DNA from: Saprospiraceae bacterium
Lineage (GTDB): Bacteria; Bacteroidota; Bacteroidia; Chitinophagales; Saprospiraceae
DNA: 64,000 bases
Direction of reading: 5' to 3'
Assembly (NCBI GenBank): GCA_022842725.1
Contig: JALHOZ010000019.1
Location: forward strand, 1 to 64,000
A program made the translations under genes and the position numbers. The notes under the pieces are model-generated. The model had not been told where the DNA came from and did not search any database. It saw nothing but the letters and a program-made list of their open reading frames with translations. Position 1 is the stretch's first letter; each line of letters starts with the position of its first letter. This document shows, piece after piece, positions 44,830 to 53,320 of this stretch.

Positions 44830-45517
44830 TGATTTTATGTTTCATTTTATATTTAACTTCTGCCATTTTCCAATCATTTTCAGTATCAATATCCTGACAA
44901 TCAAATGAGGACATTTCATAATATCCGCTATTGTCTGTCAGAATTTTAGTTTTCTCTAAAAATATTTTGGTTTTCAACCAATAAAACTGTCCTGCGTCAT
45001 GAAATGATTTCTCCAAATCCTGACTACGTGTCAATGCAAATTCAGGATTAAAAAATCTGATGAAACCATCTTCATTTTTTAATGCACGTTGGATAGGGTA
45101 GTCGTATGCCACAACAGGTATAACCGAATCAACATTTTTTTCAAATAAAATATTGTAAGAAGCAATCAAATATTCAGGTTGAACCAAAGGTGTACATGGA
45201 TACATACAACAAATGTGATCGAAATATTTTCCTGAATTTGAATAAACATCAATTACTTCTTCAATTACCTGTGCAGTGGTAGCAAAATCATCAGCGTTGT
45301 TTTTGGACCTTAAAAAAGGAATAGATGCTCCAAATGACATCGCTGTTTTTGCAATTTCTTCATCTTCGGTTGATACCATGATTTCTTCAAATAATCCTGA
45401 CTGAATAGCGGTATCTATTGCATAAGATATCATGGGTTTTCCCAAAAAATCTTTGATATTTTTTCTTGGAATTCTTTTACTTCCACCTCTGGCTGGTATA
45501 ATACAGAGATTAGCCAT
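44822..45517 (-). CDS. pseF: CMP-pseudaminic acid cytidylyltransferase PseF
   Basis: A 231-residue enzyme that activates the nonulosonic acid with CTP. Start at the ATG at 45515-45517 gives the family N-terminus MANLCIIPARGGSKRIPRKN, the CTP-binding loop; a longer frame adds 15 unconserved residues within pseC. 'KPMISYAIDTAIQSGLFEEI', 'VSTEDEEIAKTAMSFGASIP' and 'FDHICCMYPCTPLVQPEYL' follow. 'QDIDTENDWKMAEVKYKM' closes the domain. It overlaps pseC by 8 bases and the methylase by 8, so the operon is tightly coupled. Confidence 0.92.
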   Translation of the reverse strand: MANLCIIPARGGSKRIPRKNIKDFLGKPMISYAIDTAIQSGLFEEIMVSTEDEEIAKTAMSFGASIPFLRSKNNADDFATTAQVIEEVIDVYSNSGKYFDHICCMYPCTPLVQPEYLIASYNILFEKNVDSVIPVVAYDYPIQRALKNEDGFIRFFNPEFALTRSQDLEKSFHDAGQFYWLKTKIFLEKTKILTDNSGYYEMSSFDCQDIDTENDWKMAEVKYKMKHKINE

Positions 45518-46694
45518 GATAAAATGACAATATTTTCTGAATGACAAAGTCTTGTTGTTCATCCGTTAAAGTCGGATACATAGGTAAACTGATACACCTG
45601 CTGTAATACGTTTCTGCGTGAGGCAAATCACCCTCTTTCCAACCAAATTGCCGGTAATATGGCATGAGATGGGTAGGAATATAATGTATCTGAGCAAAAA
45701 TCCCGTTTTTCTTTAATTCATGATATAATGCCAATCGGTTTTTAACCTCAATGACGTATAAATGATAAGCATGATTGGGTAAAAAACCTGATTGACCCAA
45801 AATAAAATCTTTACCGGCAAAGGTTTCTGCGTATTTTTTGGCAATCTCTTTGCGTCTTACCAAACCTGTTTCAGCTCTTTGTAACTGGCTGATTCCCAGA
45901 GCAGATTGCATGTCTGTCAGTCGGTAATTATAGCCTAATTGCTGCATTTCCATGTACCAACCGGGATACGTATCGACATTGGTCTCGCACGAAGCCCACT
46001 CAGCAGAATTAAGATATGGATCATCACCTTTGGTGATACCATGTGATCTTAACCGGTTTAGTTGTTTATATAAATTTTCATCATTGGTTGTGATCATTCC
46101 TCCTTCACCACAAGCGATATGTTTTACAGGATGAAAAGAAAAAATAGCAAGATCTGCAAATTTCCCGTTGCCGCAAAGTTGGTTTTTGCTATTGCTGTCG
46201 GTAAAATATCCACCCGGAGCATGACATGCATCTTCAATTATCCACATTCCGTATTCGTTTGCCAAATCCCTGAATTTTTCAAGATCAACCGGGCGGCCTG
46301 CAAAATCTACAGGAATGATTCCGCTGTAGGTTCCTTTGGGTGAAGCGGACACTAGTTTTTTAACCTCATCGTAATCCAAAAGATAGGTCTCCGGATCAAT
46401 ATCCGTAAACACAACATCTCCGCCACAATATCTCACACAATTGGCACTTGCAGCAAAGGTGATGGGCGTCGTAATCACTTTTTGACCTTCCTTAACCTGA
46501 AGTGCCATCGTACAAAGGTGCAAAGCCGCAGTTCCGTTAGCCACAGCAACTGCGTAAGAACATCCTATATATTTGGCGAAAGCCTCTTCAAATTCCCTGA
46601 CTTTCGGACCTTGGGTGAGATAGTCAGATTGGAGTGTTTCAATGACAGCGCGAATGTCATCTTCTGTTATATGTTGTCTTCCGTAAGGGATCAT
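45510..46694 (-). CDS. pseC: UDP-4-amino-4,6-dideoxy-sugar aminotransferase PseC
   Basis: A 394-residue PLP aminotransferase of the DegT/DnrJ/EryC1 family: second step of pseudaminic acid synthesis. 'IPYGRQHITEDDIRAVIETL' is the PseC-type N-terminus; 'SDYLTQGPKVREFEEAFAKY', 'AVANGTAALHLCTMAL' (PLP phosphate site), 'MWIIEDACHAPGG' and 'AIFSFHPVKHIACGEGGMIT' with the Schiff-base lysine (PVKH) are all present. 'GYNYRLTDMQSALGISQL' is the family C-terminal motif. Full length. It overlaps pseB by 4 bases (ATGA type). Confidence 0.94.
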   Translation of the reverse strand: MIPYGRQHITEDDIRAVIETLQSDYLTQGPKVREFEEAFAKYIGCSYAVAVANGTAALHLCTMALQVKEGQKVITTPITFAASANCVRYCGGDVVFTDIDPETYLLDYDEVKKLVSASPKGTYSGIIPVDFAGRPVDLEKFRDLANEYGMWIIEDACHAPGGYFTDSNSKNQLCGNGKFADLAIFSFHPVKHIACGEGGMITTNDENLYKQLNRLRSHGITKGDDPYLNSAEWASCETNVDTYPGWYMEMQQLGYNYRLTDMQSALGISQLQRAETGLVRRKEIAKKYAETFAGKDFILGQSGFLPNHAYHLYVIEVKNRLALYHELKKNGIFAQIHYIPTHLMPYYRQFGWKEGDLPHAETYYSRCISLPMYPTLTDEQQDFVIQKILSFYHG

Positions 46695-47716
46695 ATCGTA
46701 AAATCAGGATAAAGGTGTTCTTTGATGAGTTTTCTCAATGATTCAACAGTTTCCCACTGAGTATTTTCTCCGGAAGAATAATTAAATCCTGCCGGAACAA
46801 TTTTAGCATTGTGTGTTTTGATAAATTCGTTCAGATTCCAAACGGGAACCTGAGGAAGGATGACATAATATTTGCCCAAATCATAAGTCGTAAATGAATC
46901 CGAAGATGTAATCATTTCTTCATGGATTTTTTCTCCGGGACGGATTCCGACAATTTTGACTTCGCATTCCGGACCGATAGCTTTGGCTACATCGGTTATT
47001 TTGTAGGAAGGGATTTTGGGCACAAAAACCTCACCGCCCCAACCATGTTGCATGGCAAACAAAACCATATCAACACCTTCCTGCAGTGATATATTGAATC
47101 TTGTCATTTGTACATCCGTCACAGGCAATATGCCCTCTTTTCTTTTTGCCATAAAAAAAGGAATCACAGATCCGTTGGAACCCATCACATTTCCATACCG
47201 AACGACACTGAACCGGATGTCTCTTTTTCCACGGATGTTATTGGCCGCAATAAACAATTTATCTGACGTCAGTTTTGTCGCTCCGTAAAGATTAATAGGT
47301 GCACAGGCTTTATCCGTAGACAGCGCCACAACCCTGGAAACTCCGGTTTTCAGACAGGCATCGATGACATTTTCAGCTCCACCGATATTGGTCTTAACAC
47401 ATTCGTCAGGATTATATTCAGCGATAGGCACATGTTTCATCGCAGCTGCATGTATGACAAAATCCACACCTTCCATCGCCCGGATAAGTCTTTCTTTATC
47501 TCTGACATCTCCGATAAAAAAACGGATGTTGGGAAACAAATGAGGCGGATATTCCTGAGCCATCTGAAATTGTTTCTGCTCATCCCTTGAAAATATGATC
47601 AACTTTCTGATGGTTGGAAAGTTTGAAAATATATGTTTTGTCAATGCATTGCCTAAAGAACCGGTACCACCTGTAATCAGAATGGTTTTATTGTCGAAAA
47701 AGTTTATACTGTCCAT
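46691..47716 (-). CDS. pseB: UDP-GlcNAc 4,6-dehydratase (inverting) PseB
   Basis: A 341-residue SDR enzyme that opens pseudaminic acid synthesis by dehydrating UDP-GlcNAc and inverting C-5. 'TILITGGTGSLGNALTKHIF' is the NADP loop, 'IIFSRDEQKQFQMAQEY' and 'FFIGDVRDKERLIRAMEG' follow. The catalytic region is 'VVALSTDKACAPINLYGATK', and 'VRYGNVMGSNGSVIPFF' and 'GIRPGEKIHEEMIT' complete the family. It is the first gene of the locus; a TACCTTTG box lies about 32 bases upstream. Confidence 0.95.
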   Translation of the reverse strand: MDSINFFDNKTILITGGTGSLGNALTKHIFSNFPTIRKLIIFSRDEQKQFQMAQEYPPHLFPNIRFFIGDVRDKERLIRAMEGVDFVIHAAAMKHVPIAEYNPDECVKTNIGGAENVIDACLKTGVSRVVALSTDKACAPINLYGATKLTSDKLFIAANNIRGKRDIRFSVVRYGNVMGSNGSVIPFFMAKRKEGILPVTDVQMTRFNISLQEGVDMVLFAMQHGWGGEVFVPKIPSYKITDVAKAIGPECEVKIVGIRPGEKIHEEMITSSDSFTTYDLGKYYVILPQVPVWNLNEFIKTHNAKIVPAGFNYSSGENTQWETVESLRKLIKEHLYPDFTI

Positions 47717-47747
47717 GTAAAATAAATGCCTTCCTGGTTTTGATTTA

Positions 47748-47755
47748 CAAAGGTA
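47748..47755 (-). promoter_or_regulatory. -7 box of the pse operon
   Basis: Minus strand TACCTTTG, a perfect TAnnTTTG, 32 bases before the pseB start. The -33 region is AT-rich without a clear TTG. Confidence 0.45.
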
Positions 47756-47880
47756 TAAATTAAAACATAATTATTTTTAATATTTGATTTTTTTTAATGT
47801 ATCGAAGAACGTTGTTTTCCAAATGAAATAAAATTACATTTTAACTAAAATAAAATTTTACCTTTCAATAATGGTTTCTA

Positions 47881-47888
47881 TACCTTTG
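47881..47888 (+). promoter_or_regulatory. -7 box of the NUC1 nuclease gene
   Basis: TACCTTTG on the plus strand, 35 bases before the ATG. The same octamer is used on the opposite strand for pseB, so this 206-base gap is a divergent promoter region. Confidence 0.45.
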
Positions 47889-47922
47889 TGCGATTTTTTA
47901 TACCATAAATTTTCCGGCCACC

Positions 47923-48831
47923 ATGAAATTGCGCAGAAATCATTCCTCTTCCGGAAACAACAGTCTGGGTTTTATCATTAGAGTGATCGTATTCGCAGGA
48001 TTATTATTAGGTACTATGTACTTTATATTGAAAAATAAAGACAATATTTTGCAATATCTTGGAAACGACAAAAAAAAGATTGAGAACAAAGATTTTGTCT
48101 ATGAGCGAACCTACCTGCCTGTTTCAGATGGTTTAATACTACATAAAACCAATTTTTCATTGGCTTATGATTCAAACTGTAAAACTGCAAAATGGGTTGC
48201 TTACCGTTTGACAAAGGAGCAACTAAAAGATAGAAACGATTTGGAAAGGGTATTGTTTTCTTCCGATCCTCAACTAAAAAAAGACAAAACAGAATATTAT
48301 GATTATTCAGGAAGTGGCTACGACAGAGGTCATCTGGTTCCCGCTGCCGACATGAGTTTTGATAGTATCAGTTATAAAGAAACCTTCCTGATGTCAAATA
48401 TCGTTCCTCAAAAACGTGCCTGCAACCGTGGAATTTGGAAAGAACTCGAAAAACAAACACGACAATGGGTCAACAAACACAACGAAGTGTTCATCATTTC
48501 CGGACCTATATATACTCATCAGAACCGTCCGGTAAAAATGGACAAAAGCAACATTTGTGTTCCGGATGCCTTTTTTAAAATTGTTTTGGTTTATAACGAT
48601 AAAGTTCAGGTAACACTTTCATTTGTCATACCTAATGAATTGTCAGACAAATCATTATCAGAATATATTTCAACCATAAGGGAAATAGAAAAACAAACAG
48701 AAATTAACTTTTTTGATCATATGCTTGATAACAGCGTTGAGGAAAAATTGGAAAATTCTGTGAATCCTGATTTTTTTCCTTTACAGGAAAAATTATATAA
48801 ACAACGTGTGGAAAGCTGGAATTTTGAATAA
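47923..48831 (+). CDS. DNA/RNA non-specific endonuclease (NUC1 family), membrane-anchored or secreted
   Basis: A 302-residue beta-beta-alpha-metal nuclease. A basic N-terminus and hydrophobic segment (residues 17-37) form a signal anchor. The catalytic motif is 'YDRGHLVPAADM' with H137 as general base, and the metal-site Asn region is 'MSNIVPQKRACNRGIWKELE'. 'NEVFIISGPIY' and 'VPDAFFKIVLVYNDKVQVTL' are the usual C-terminal elements. It should cut DNA and RNA outside the cytoplasm for nutrition or eDNA turnover. It is monocistronic and divergent from the pse operon. Confidence 0.9.
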   Translation: MKLRRNHSSSGNNSLGFIIRVIVFAGLLLGTMYFILKNKDNILQYLGNDKKKIENKDFVYERTYLPVSDGLILHKTNFSLAYDSNCKTAKWVAYRLTKEQLKDRNDLERVLFSSDPQLKKDKTEYYDYSGSGYDRGHLVPAADMSFDSISYKETFLMSNIVPQKRACNRGIWKELEKQTRQWVNKHNEVFIISGPIYTHQNRPVKMDKSNICVPDAFFKIVLVYNDKVQVTLSFVIPNELSDKSLSEYISTIREIEKQTEINFFDHMLDNSVEEKLENSVNPDFFPLQEKLYKQRVESWNFE

Positions 48832-48859
48832 TTCGGACACTTTTTCAAAAAAATAAGGT

Positions 48860-48867
48860 TAAATTTG
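48860..48867 (+). promoter_or_regulatory. Possible -7 box of pepT
   Basis: TAAATTTG (TAnnTTTG) 15 bases before the pepT ATG. No TTG lies at the normal -33 distance. Confidence 0.35.
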
Positions 48868-48882
48868 CACAAAATTGATAAA

Positions 48883-50118
48883 ATGGACAGAAAATATACC
48901 GTCGAAGACAGGTTTTTAAAATATGTAGTCGTTGATACACAGGCAGATCCTATGAGTCAGACGTTTCCTTCCAGCGAAAAACAATGGAATTTAACCAATA
49001 TATTGTTGGAAGAATGTAAGGCTATGGGTCTCGAAGCCGAAACCAACGAAGCCGGATATATATATGCATCCATACCATCAAATACAGGCAAAAAGGTGCC
49101 GGTAGTATTTTTTTGTGCCCACATAGATACTGCCCCGGATTGCAGTGGAACAAATGTTAAACCTTTGGTTCATCGCAATTACAGCGGCCAAAACATTGTA
49201 TTGCCGGATGACATAACCCAAATCATCACGCCTGAGAAATATCCGCACCTTCTTAACAAAACAGGTCATGACATCATTACCGCAAGTGGACTGACCCTTC
49301 TTGGCAGTGATGATAAATCCGGTGTAGCCATCATCATGGACGCGATGTATCAATTGGTCAACAATCCTTCATTGCCCCATGGCGAAGTAAAAATATTGCT
49401 TACAACCGACGAAGAGATAGGCAAAGGAGTAGCTAAAGTAGATTTAAATAAATTAGGGGCCGATTTCGGGTACACGCTGGATTCCGGCGATCTTGGATGT
49501 TTTGAGGATGAAAACTTTTCTGCGGATAGCCTGTCCGTTAAGATCACGGGAGTTTCTGCTCATCCCGGTTACGCAAAAGATAAAATGCAGAATGCCGTAA
49601 AGATTGCCGCTGCCATTATTGACAGATTGCCAAAATTGAGTCTTTCTCCGGAGACTACTTCCGGAAAAGAGGGATTTCTCCACCCATCAAAGTGTTCAGC
49701 TAATCTCGAGACGGCCCAGATAGACTTCATTCTCAGGGATTTTGAAACGTCAAAACTGGATGAATACACCGAATTAATTGAAAGGATTTGTAATGATGTG
49801 ATGGAACAATTTCCGGGATGTCATTTTGAATTGATACGAAAAAATCAGTACAGAAACATGAAAGATGTCCTGGATCATCATCCACACGTTTCAGGATTTG
49901 CCTTACAGGCTATGCAAAATCTGGGTATTCCGGTAAAACACGGATCAATCCGCGGAGGAACAGATGGTGCGGTTCTTTCTCATATGGGTCTTCCTTGTCC
50001 CAATGTTTTTGCCGGAGAACAGGCCATTCACAGCAAACATGAATGGGTATCCGTTCAGGATATGCAAAAAGGAGTCGATACTGTTATTGAAATCTGCAGA
50101 TTGGTAGCACAGTCTTAA
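48883..50118 (+). CDS. pepT: Peptidase T (tripeptide aminopeptidase)
   Basis: A 411-residue M20B zinc aminopeptidase that removes the N-terminal residue of tripeptides in the cytoplasm. The ATG at 48883 gives MDRKYTVEDRFLKYVVVDTQ, as in PepT; a TTG 18 bases upstream is unlikely. Zinc and catalytic residues lie in 'FFCAHIDTAPDCSG' (HxD), 'LLGSDDKSGVAIIMDAMYQL' (bridging Asp), 'LLTTDEEIGKGVAKVDL' (catalytic EE), 'DSGDLGCFEDENF' and 'NVFAGEQAIHSKHEWV' (last His). 'VSAHPGYAKDKMQNAVKIAA' is the dimer-domain motif. Full length. Confidence 0.95.
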   Translation: MDRKYTVEDRFLKYVVVDTQADPMSQTFPSSEKQWNLTNILLEECKAMGLEAETNEAGYIYASIPSNTGKKVPVVFFCAHIDTAPDCSGTNVKPLVHRNYSGQNIVLPDDITQIITPEKYPHLLNKTGHDIITASGLTLLGSDDKSGVAIIMDAMYQLVNNPSLPHGEVKILLTTDEEIGKGVAKVDLNKLGADFGYTLDSGDLGCFEDENFSADSLSVKITGVSAHPGYAKDKMQNAVKIAAAIIDRLPKLSLSPETTSGKEGFLHPSKCSANLETAQIDFILRDFETSKLDEYTELIERICNDVMEQFPGCHFELIRKNQYRNMKDVLDHHPHVSGFALQAMQNLGIPVKHGSIRGGTDGAVLSHMGLPCPNVFAGEQAIHSKHEWVSVQDMQKGVDTVIEICRLVAQS

Positions 50119-50147
50119 AATCTTTTACCCTTAGGTTTTTCTATACG

Positions 50148-51254
50148 CTATTCTGTTTTGCTTCTGGGGAAAAAGTCCAGTTTTGCAGAAAAAATGTGGG
50201 AAATGAGCACACCACTTACACTTCCGATATTTGCCAGAGCATAATCAACATGTAATCTGCCTAATTTTAATCCCAGTCCAACGGTAGGAAGTACCTCCAA
50301 ACTTGTATTGGTTGGATTCGTGATATCTCTTACCGTCTGAAAATTTCCAACTCCAAATCTCAAAAACACTTTTTTGATGTAATCGATTTCTGCGCCTACA
50401 CTGGGTTCTACTATAAATCTTCTGCCGGAAATGATCGCAGACTCTCTACCATCGGTAGAAACGACAGCATTCACTTCAGCTAAAAATCCAATTTTTTTGA
50501 ATTTACCCCGATATCCGCTTCCTAATATCATTCGTGGTAGAGTTACCTCACTGCTTTGAACCGGGATTTCGTTATTATTTAAAGCCAAAACTAATTTTTC
50601 TTCTTCCGAAAATGTAAAATTCCAGGCATTGTATGTTGTGGTAATATCTCTGAAGTTAGCCCCAAACAACCAATTGTTGGTCACATATCTCAAACCGAGA
50701 TCCGCACCGAATCCCCATGATTTTGCAAAAGATCCTGTCGAACGATGAATGATTTTGATATTTCCTCCCACCGACAATCCTTTTACTTTACTGATATTCT
50801 GTGCATAAGAAATCAGAGCTGCATAAGCTGCATCAGAAAAAAAAGTCACCCTGCTGTAATCAACAGAACCATCTTCTCCGACAAGATCCAATGTATTGGG
50901 AATATTATCGACGCCCATTCTGATGATCGATAATGAGCCGGCACTGTTTTTAACATCGTTAAATTTTTTAGAAACAGAGAGGTAATCGTAATTTACAATG
51001 CCGCCAAACCACTGAGCATGCATGGCATTTATCTGAAAAGGAGAATTCATTGAAGTAAGTCCGGCCGGATTCCAATAACCACTGGTTCCGTCTTCTGTAT
51101 TCGCAACCATACTGCCACTCATGCCATGAGCACGGGCACCAACACTTATATTAAAAAATTCATTAACGTATTTTTGTGCATGTATTTGTAACGACCAGGA
51201 CACGAAAAAAAACATTACAGAAAGTAACTTACAAGATAAATGATTCGGTTTCAT
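50148..51254 (-). CDS. PorV/PorQ-like outer-membrane barrel, type IX secretion associated
   Basis: A 368-residue protein with a signal peptide (to 'LQIHAQ') and the UPF0164/FadL-type opening 'FFNISVGARAHGMSGSMVAN' plus 'DGTSGYWNPAGLTSM', which is the hallmark of PorV and its relatives. PorV is the shuttle barrel that carries T9SS cargo and hands it to the sortase PorU. 'INAMHAQWFGGIVNYDYLSV' and repeated beta strands fill the rest. Most genomes hold several paralogs (PorV, PorQ, PorV2); porU is not adjacent, so I keep this as PorV-like. It converges with pepT 29 bases away. Confidence 0.75.
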   Translation of the reverse strand: MKPNHLSCKLLSVMFFFVSWSLQIHAQKYVNEFFNISVGARAHGMSGSMVANTEDGTSGYWNPAGLTSMNSPFQINAMHAQWFGGIVNYDYLSVSKKFNDVKNSAGSLSIIRMGVDNIPNTLDLVGEDGSVDYSRVTFFSDAAYAALISYAQNISKVKGLSVGGNIKIIHRSTGSFAKSWGFGADLGLRYVTNNWLFGANFRDITTTYNAWNFTFSEEEKLVLALNNNEIPVQSSEVTLPRMILGSGYRGKFKKIGFLAEVNAVVSTDGRESAIISGRRFIVEPSVGAEIDYIKKVFLRFGVGNFQTVRDITNPTNTSLEVLPTVGLGLKLGRLHVDYALANIGSVSGVLISHIFSAKLDFFPRSKTE

Positions 51255-51336
51255 ATCGGATTGAAAGATATTTTATAATTTTGGCAAAATTACACAAGAG
51301 ACGGCAATTAAACGATAATTATTTTAAACTTATTAT

Positions 51337-53073
51337 ATGTATTATAAAATTAAATCACATATTTTCATCCAAAAAACAGTATTTTATGTACTTTTTGGCA
51401 CCTTGTTGACACTTTATCTGGTTGGGTGTAAGTTGCAATCTTCAGATACAACACCTTACCAAATTACAAAAGAGGTGAACGGAGGCAGGGCAGGAGTTTC
51501 TACTGCTCACCCACTTGCCACAAAGGTAGGTATTGACATACTGAAAAAAGGGGGAAATGCGGCTGATGCCGCCATAGCCGTACAATTTGCTCTGGCCGTT
51601 TGTTACCCGGGGGCGGGTAATATAGGTGGCGGAGGTTTTTTATTATACCGTGATACAAAAGGTCAGGTAGTATCTCTGGATTTTCGGGAAAAAGCACCAA
51701 AAGCGGCAACAACAGATATGTATCTTGACAGTTTACAAAATCCGATAACGGATGCCAGTTTTAATGGAGCACTTGCAGCCGGAGTTCCAGGAAGTGTGGA
51801 TGGTATGGTAAAGGTTTTTGAAAAATTAAGTAAATTAAAAAATTGGCAAATATTGATTCAGCCCGCTGTAGAGTTGGCAGAAAAAGGTTTTCCTATTACA
51901 CAAGGGGAAGCGGATAATCTGAATGAACATCAGTCGTTATTTGAAAAATACAACAAACATCAGACCGCTTTTCATAAAAAAAATTGGCAAAAAGGAGATT
52001 TGTTGATACAGCCGCAACTTGCCAATACGTTAAAACACATTTTATCTAAAGGCCGTGATGGATTTTACAAGGGCGAAGTTGCAGATCAGTTAATTTTGGA
52101 AATGAAGAGGGGAGGAGGTATCATTTCAAAAAATGATTTGGAATCTTATCAATCTGTATGGAGATCACCATTATCAGGAAATTACAGAGGATATAAAATT
52201 TATTCCATGGGCCCGCCCTCTAGTGGTGGTGTGGCATTATTGCAGATGTTGCAAATGACTGAATCTTATTCGTTAAACCAAATGGAATATCATTCAGCTG
52301 CACATGTTCATCTCATGGCAGAAGTTGAAAGAAGGTCGTTTGCTGACAGAGCGTATTATCTTGGGGATCCGGATTTTGTCGATATACCTCTTTCGTTCTT
52401 ACTGGATTCGTCATATTTGTCAAAAAGAATGTCCGGATTTAATCCCAGAATGGCAAGTATTTCTGACTCAATAACCCATGGAAAGCCTGAAAGTGAAGAA
52501 ACAACTCATTTTTCAATCGTAGATAGTGAAGGTAATGCTGCATCAGTGACAACAACCCTGAATGGAAGTTATGGCGCTTTGACTGTTGTAGAGGGTGCCG
52601 GATTCTTCCTTAATAATGAAATGGATGATTTTTCGATAAAACCGGGATTTCCTAATATGTATGGTCTTGTCGGAGGTGAAGCCAATAAAATCGAACCGGA
52701 AAAACGTATGCTCAGTTCGATGACGCCTACCATTATCACTAAAAACGACTCTCTCTTTATGGTTGTCGGGACACCGGGTGGCAGTACCATTATCACATCT
52801 GTTTTTCAGGTGATTGTCAATGTCATAGATTTTAAAATGTCCTTGTTTGATGCGGTAAACGAAACCAGATTTCATCACCAATGGAAACCCGACCAGATTT
52901 ATACAGAGAATGGTTGTTTGCAACCCAACGTAAAGATGGTTTTGGAAAGTTTAGGCCACAAAATCAAAGAAAGAGAACCGATAGGTAGGGTAGAAGCTAT
53001 TTTGGTGGATAGAAACAAGTTATTAACTGTTGTGGCGGATCCCAGAGGTGATGATGATGCACAGGGATACTAA
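51337..53073 (+). CDS. ggt: Gamma-glutamyltransferase, exported
   Basis: A 578-residue NTN-hydrolase precursor that splits glutathione and other gamma-glutamyl compounds in the periplasm. A hydrophobic N-terminus ends in a possible lipobox cysteine ('LLTLYLVGCKLQSS', C31). Family motifs: 'GVSTAHPLATKVGIDILKKG', 'GNAADAAIAVQFALAVCYPG', 'NIGGGGFLLYRD', and the self-cleavage site where T389 in 'EETTHFSIVDSEGNA' becomes the nucleophile of the small subunit. 'MLSSMTPTIITKNDSLFMVV' and 'GTPGGSTIITSVFQVIVNVI' are the substrate-loop regions. Full length. Monocistronic. Confidence 0.95.
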   Translation: MYYKIKSHIFIQKTVFYVLFGTLLTLYLVGCKLQSSDTTPYQITKEVNGGRAGVSTAHPLATKVGIDILKKGGNAADAAIAVQFALAVCYPGAGNIGGGGFLLYRDTKGQVVSLDFREKAPKAATTDMYLDSLQNPITDASFNGALAAGVPGSVDGMVKVFEKLSKLKNWQILIQPAVELAEKGFPITQGEADNLNEHQSLFEKYNKHQTAFHKKNWQKGDLLIQPQLANTLKHILSKGRDGFYKGEVADQLILEMKRGGGIISKNDLESYQSVWRSPLSGNYRGYKIYSMGPPSSGGVALLQMLQMTESYSLNQMEYHSAAHVHLMAEVERRSFADRAYYLGDPDFVDIPLSFLLDSSYLSKRMSGFNPRMASISDSITHGKPESEETTHFSIVDSEGNAASVTTTLNGSYGALTVVEGAGFFLNNEMDDFSIKPGFPNMYGLVGGEANKIEPEKRMLSSMTPTIITKNDSLFMVVGTPGGSTIITSVFQVIVNVIDFKMSLFDAVNETRFHHQWKPDQIYTENGCLQPNVKMVLESLGHKIKEREPIGRVEAILVDRNKLLTVVADPRGDDDAQGY

Positions 53074-53142
53074 AACGGGGTTTGTGATAGAGGACATTTA
53101 TCCCAAGTTATTGTTAATAATGTGATAATATATGGTATATTA

Positions 53143-53166
53143 ATGTAAAGTGTATACATATTACAT
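53143..53166. promoter_or_regulatory. 24-bp near-perfect palindrome between ggt and the AsmA gene
   Basis: Core TGTATACA (a perfect palindrome, 53151-53158) is flanked by ATGTAA on the left and TTACAT on the right; 10 of 12 base pairs match. It lies downstream of both flanking genes, where an operator is not expected, but directly upstream of a TAnnTTTG box at 53177-53184. It looks like a binding site for a dimeric protein. Confidence 0.4.
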
Positions 53167-53176
53167 AAAATAGACA

Positions 53177-53184
53177 TATATTTG
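53177..53184 (+). promoter_or_regulatory. Possible -7 box of a small transcript
   Basis: TATATTTG (TAnnTTTG) on the plus strand in the gap between convergent genes, 10 bases after the palindrome. No ORF of note follows before the terminator at 53274-53300. No clear TTG at -33; that region overlaps the palindrome. Confidence 0.3.
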
Positions 53185-53189
53185 TTCTT

Positions 53190-53304
53190 TCAAGCCCCCG
53201 GGGTACAATTTTTGTTTTTTTTGACAATATATTATGTGCCCGATCATCAATCAAATGATACCATCTTTCAATAAAAAAGCCGGATTTACCGGCCTTTTTA
53301 TTTT
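53190..53304 (+). ncRNA. Candidate small RNA between convergent ggt and AsmA genes
   Basis: A transcript starting about 7 bases after the -7 box at 53177-53184 and ending in the hairpin at 53274-53300 would be about 110 nt. It contains the GC-rich element CCCCCGGGG (53205-53213) inside AT-rich surroundings and a later GCCCG segment. No convincing protein is encoded. This is an inference from promoter, operator and terminator signals only, with no known family match. The 247-base gap holds otherwise only AT-rich sequence. Confidence 0.25.
53274..53300. terminator. Bidirectional rho-independent terminator
   Basis: GCCGG (53279-53283), loop ATTTA, CCGGC (53289-53293), flanked by A-run on the left and T-run on the right. 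On the minus strand it is a clean terminator 20-45 bases after the AsmA gene stop. On the plus strand it would end ggt read-through or the proposed small RNA. Confidence 0.7.
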
Positions 53305-53320
53305 ATACCCTATAGAATCC

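Noticed and set aside
52543-52923. 126-codon minus-strand frame inside ggt
   Set aside because: Antisense to the catalytic small subunit of gamma-glutamyltransferase; no start context and no recognizable domain.
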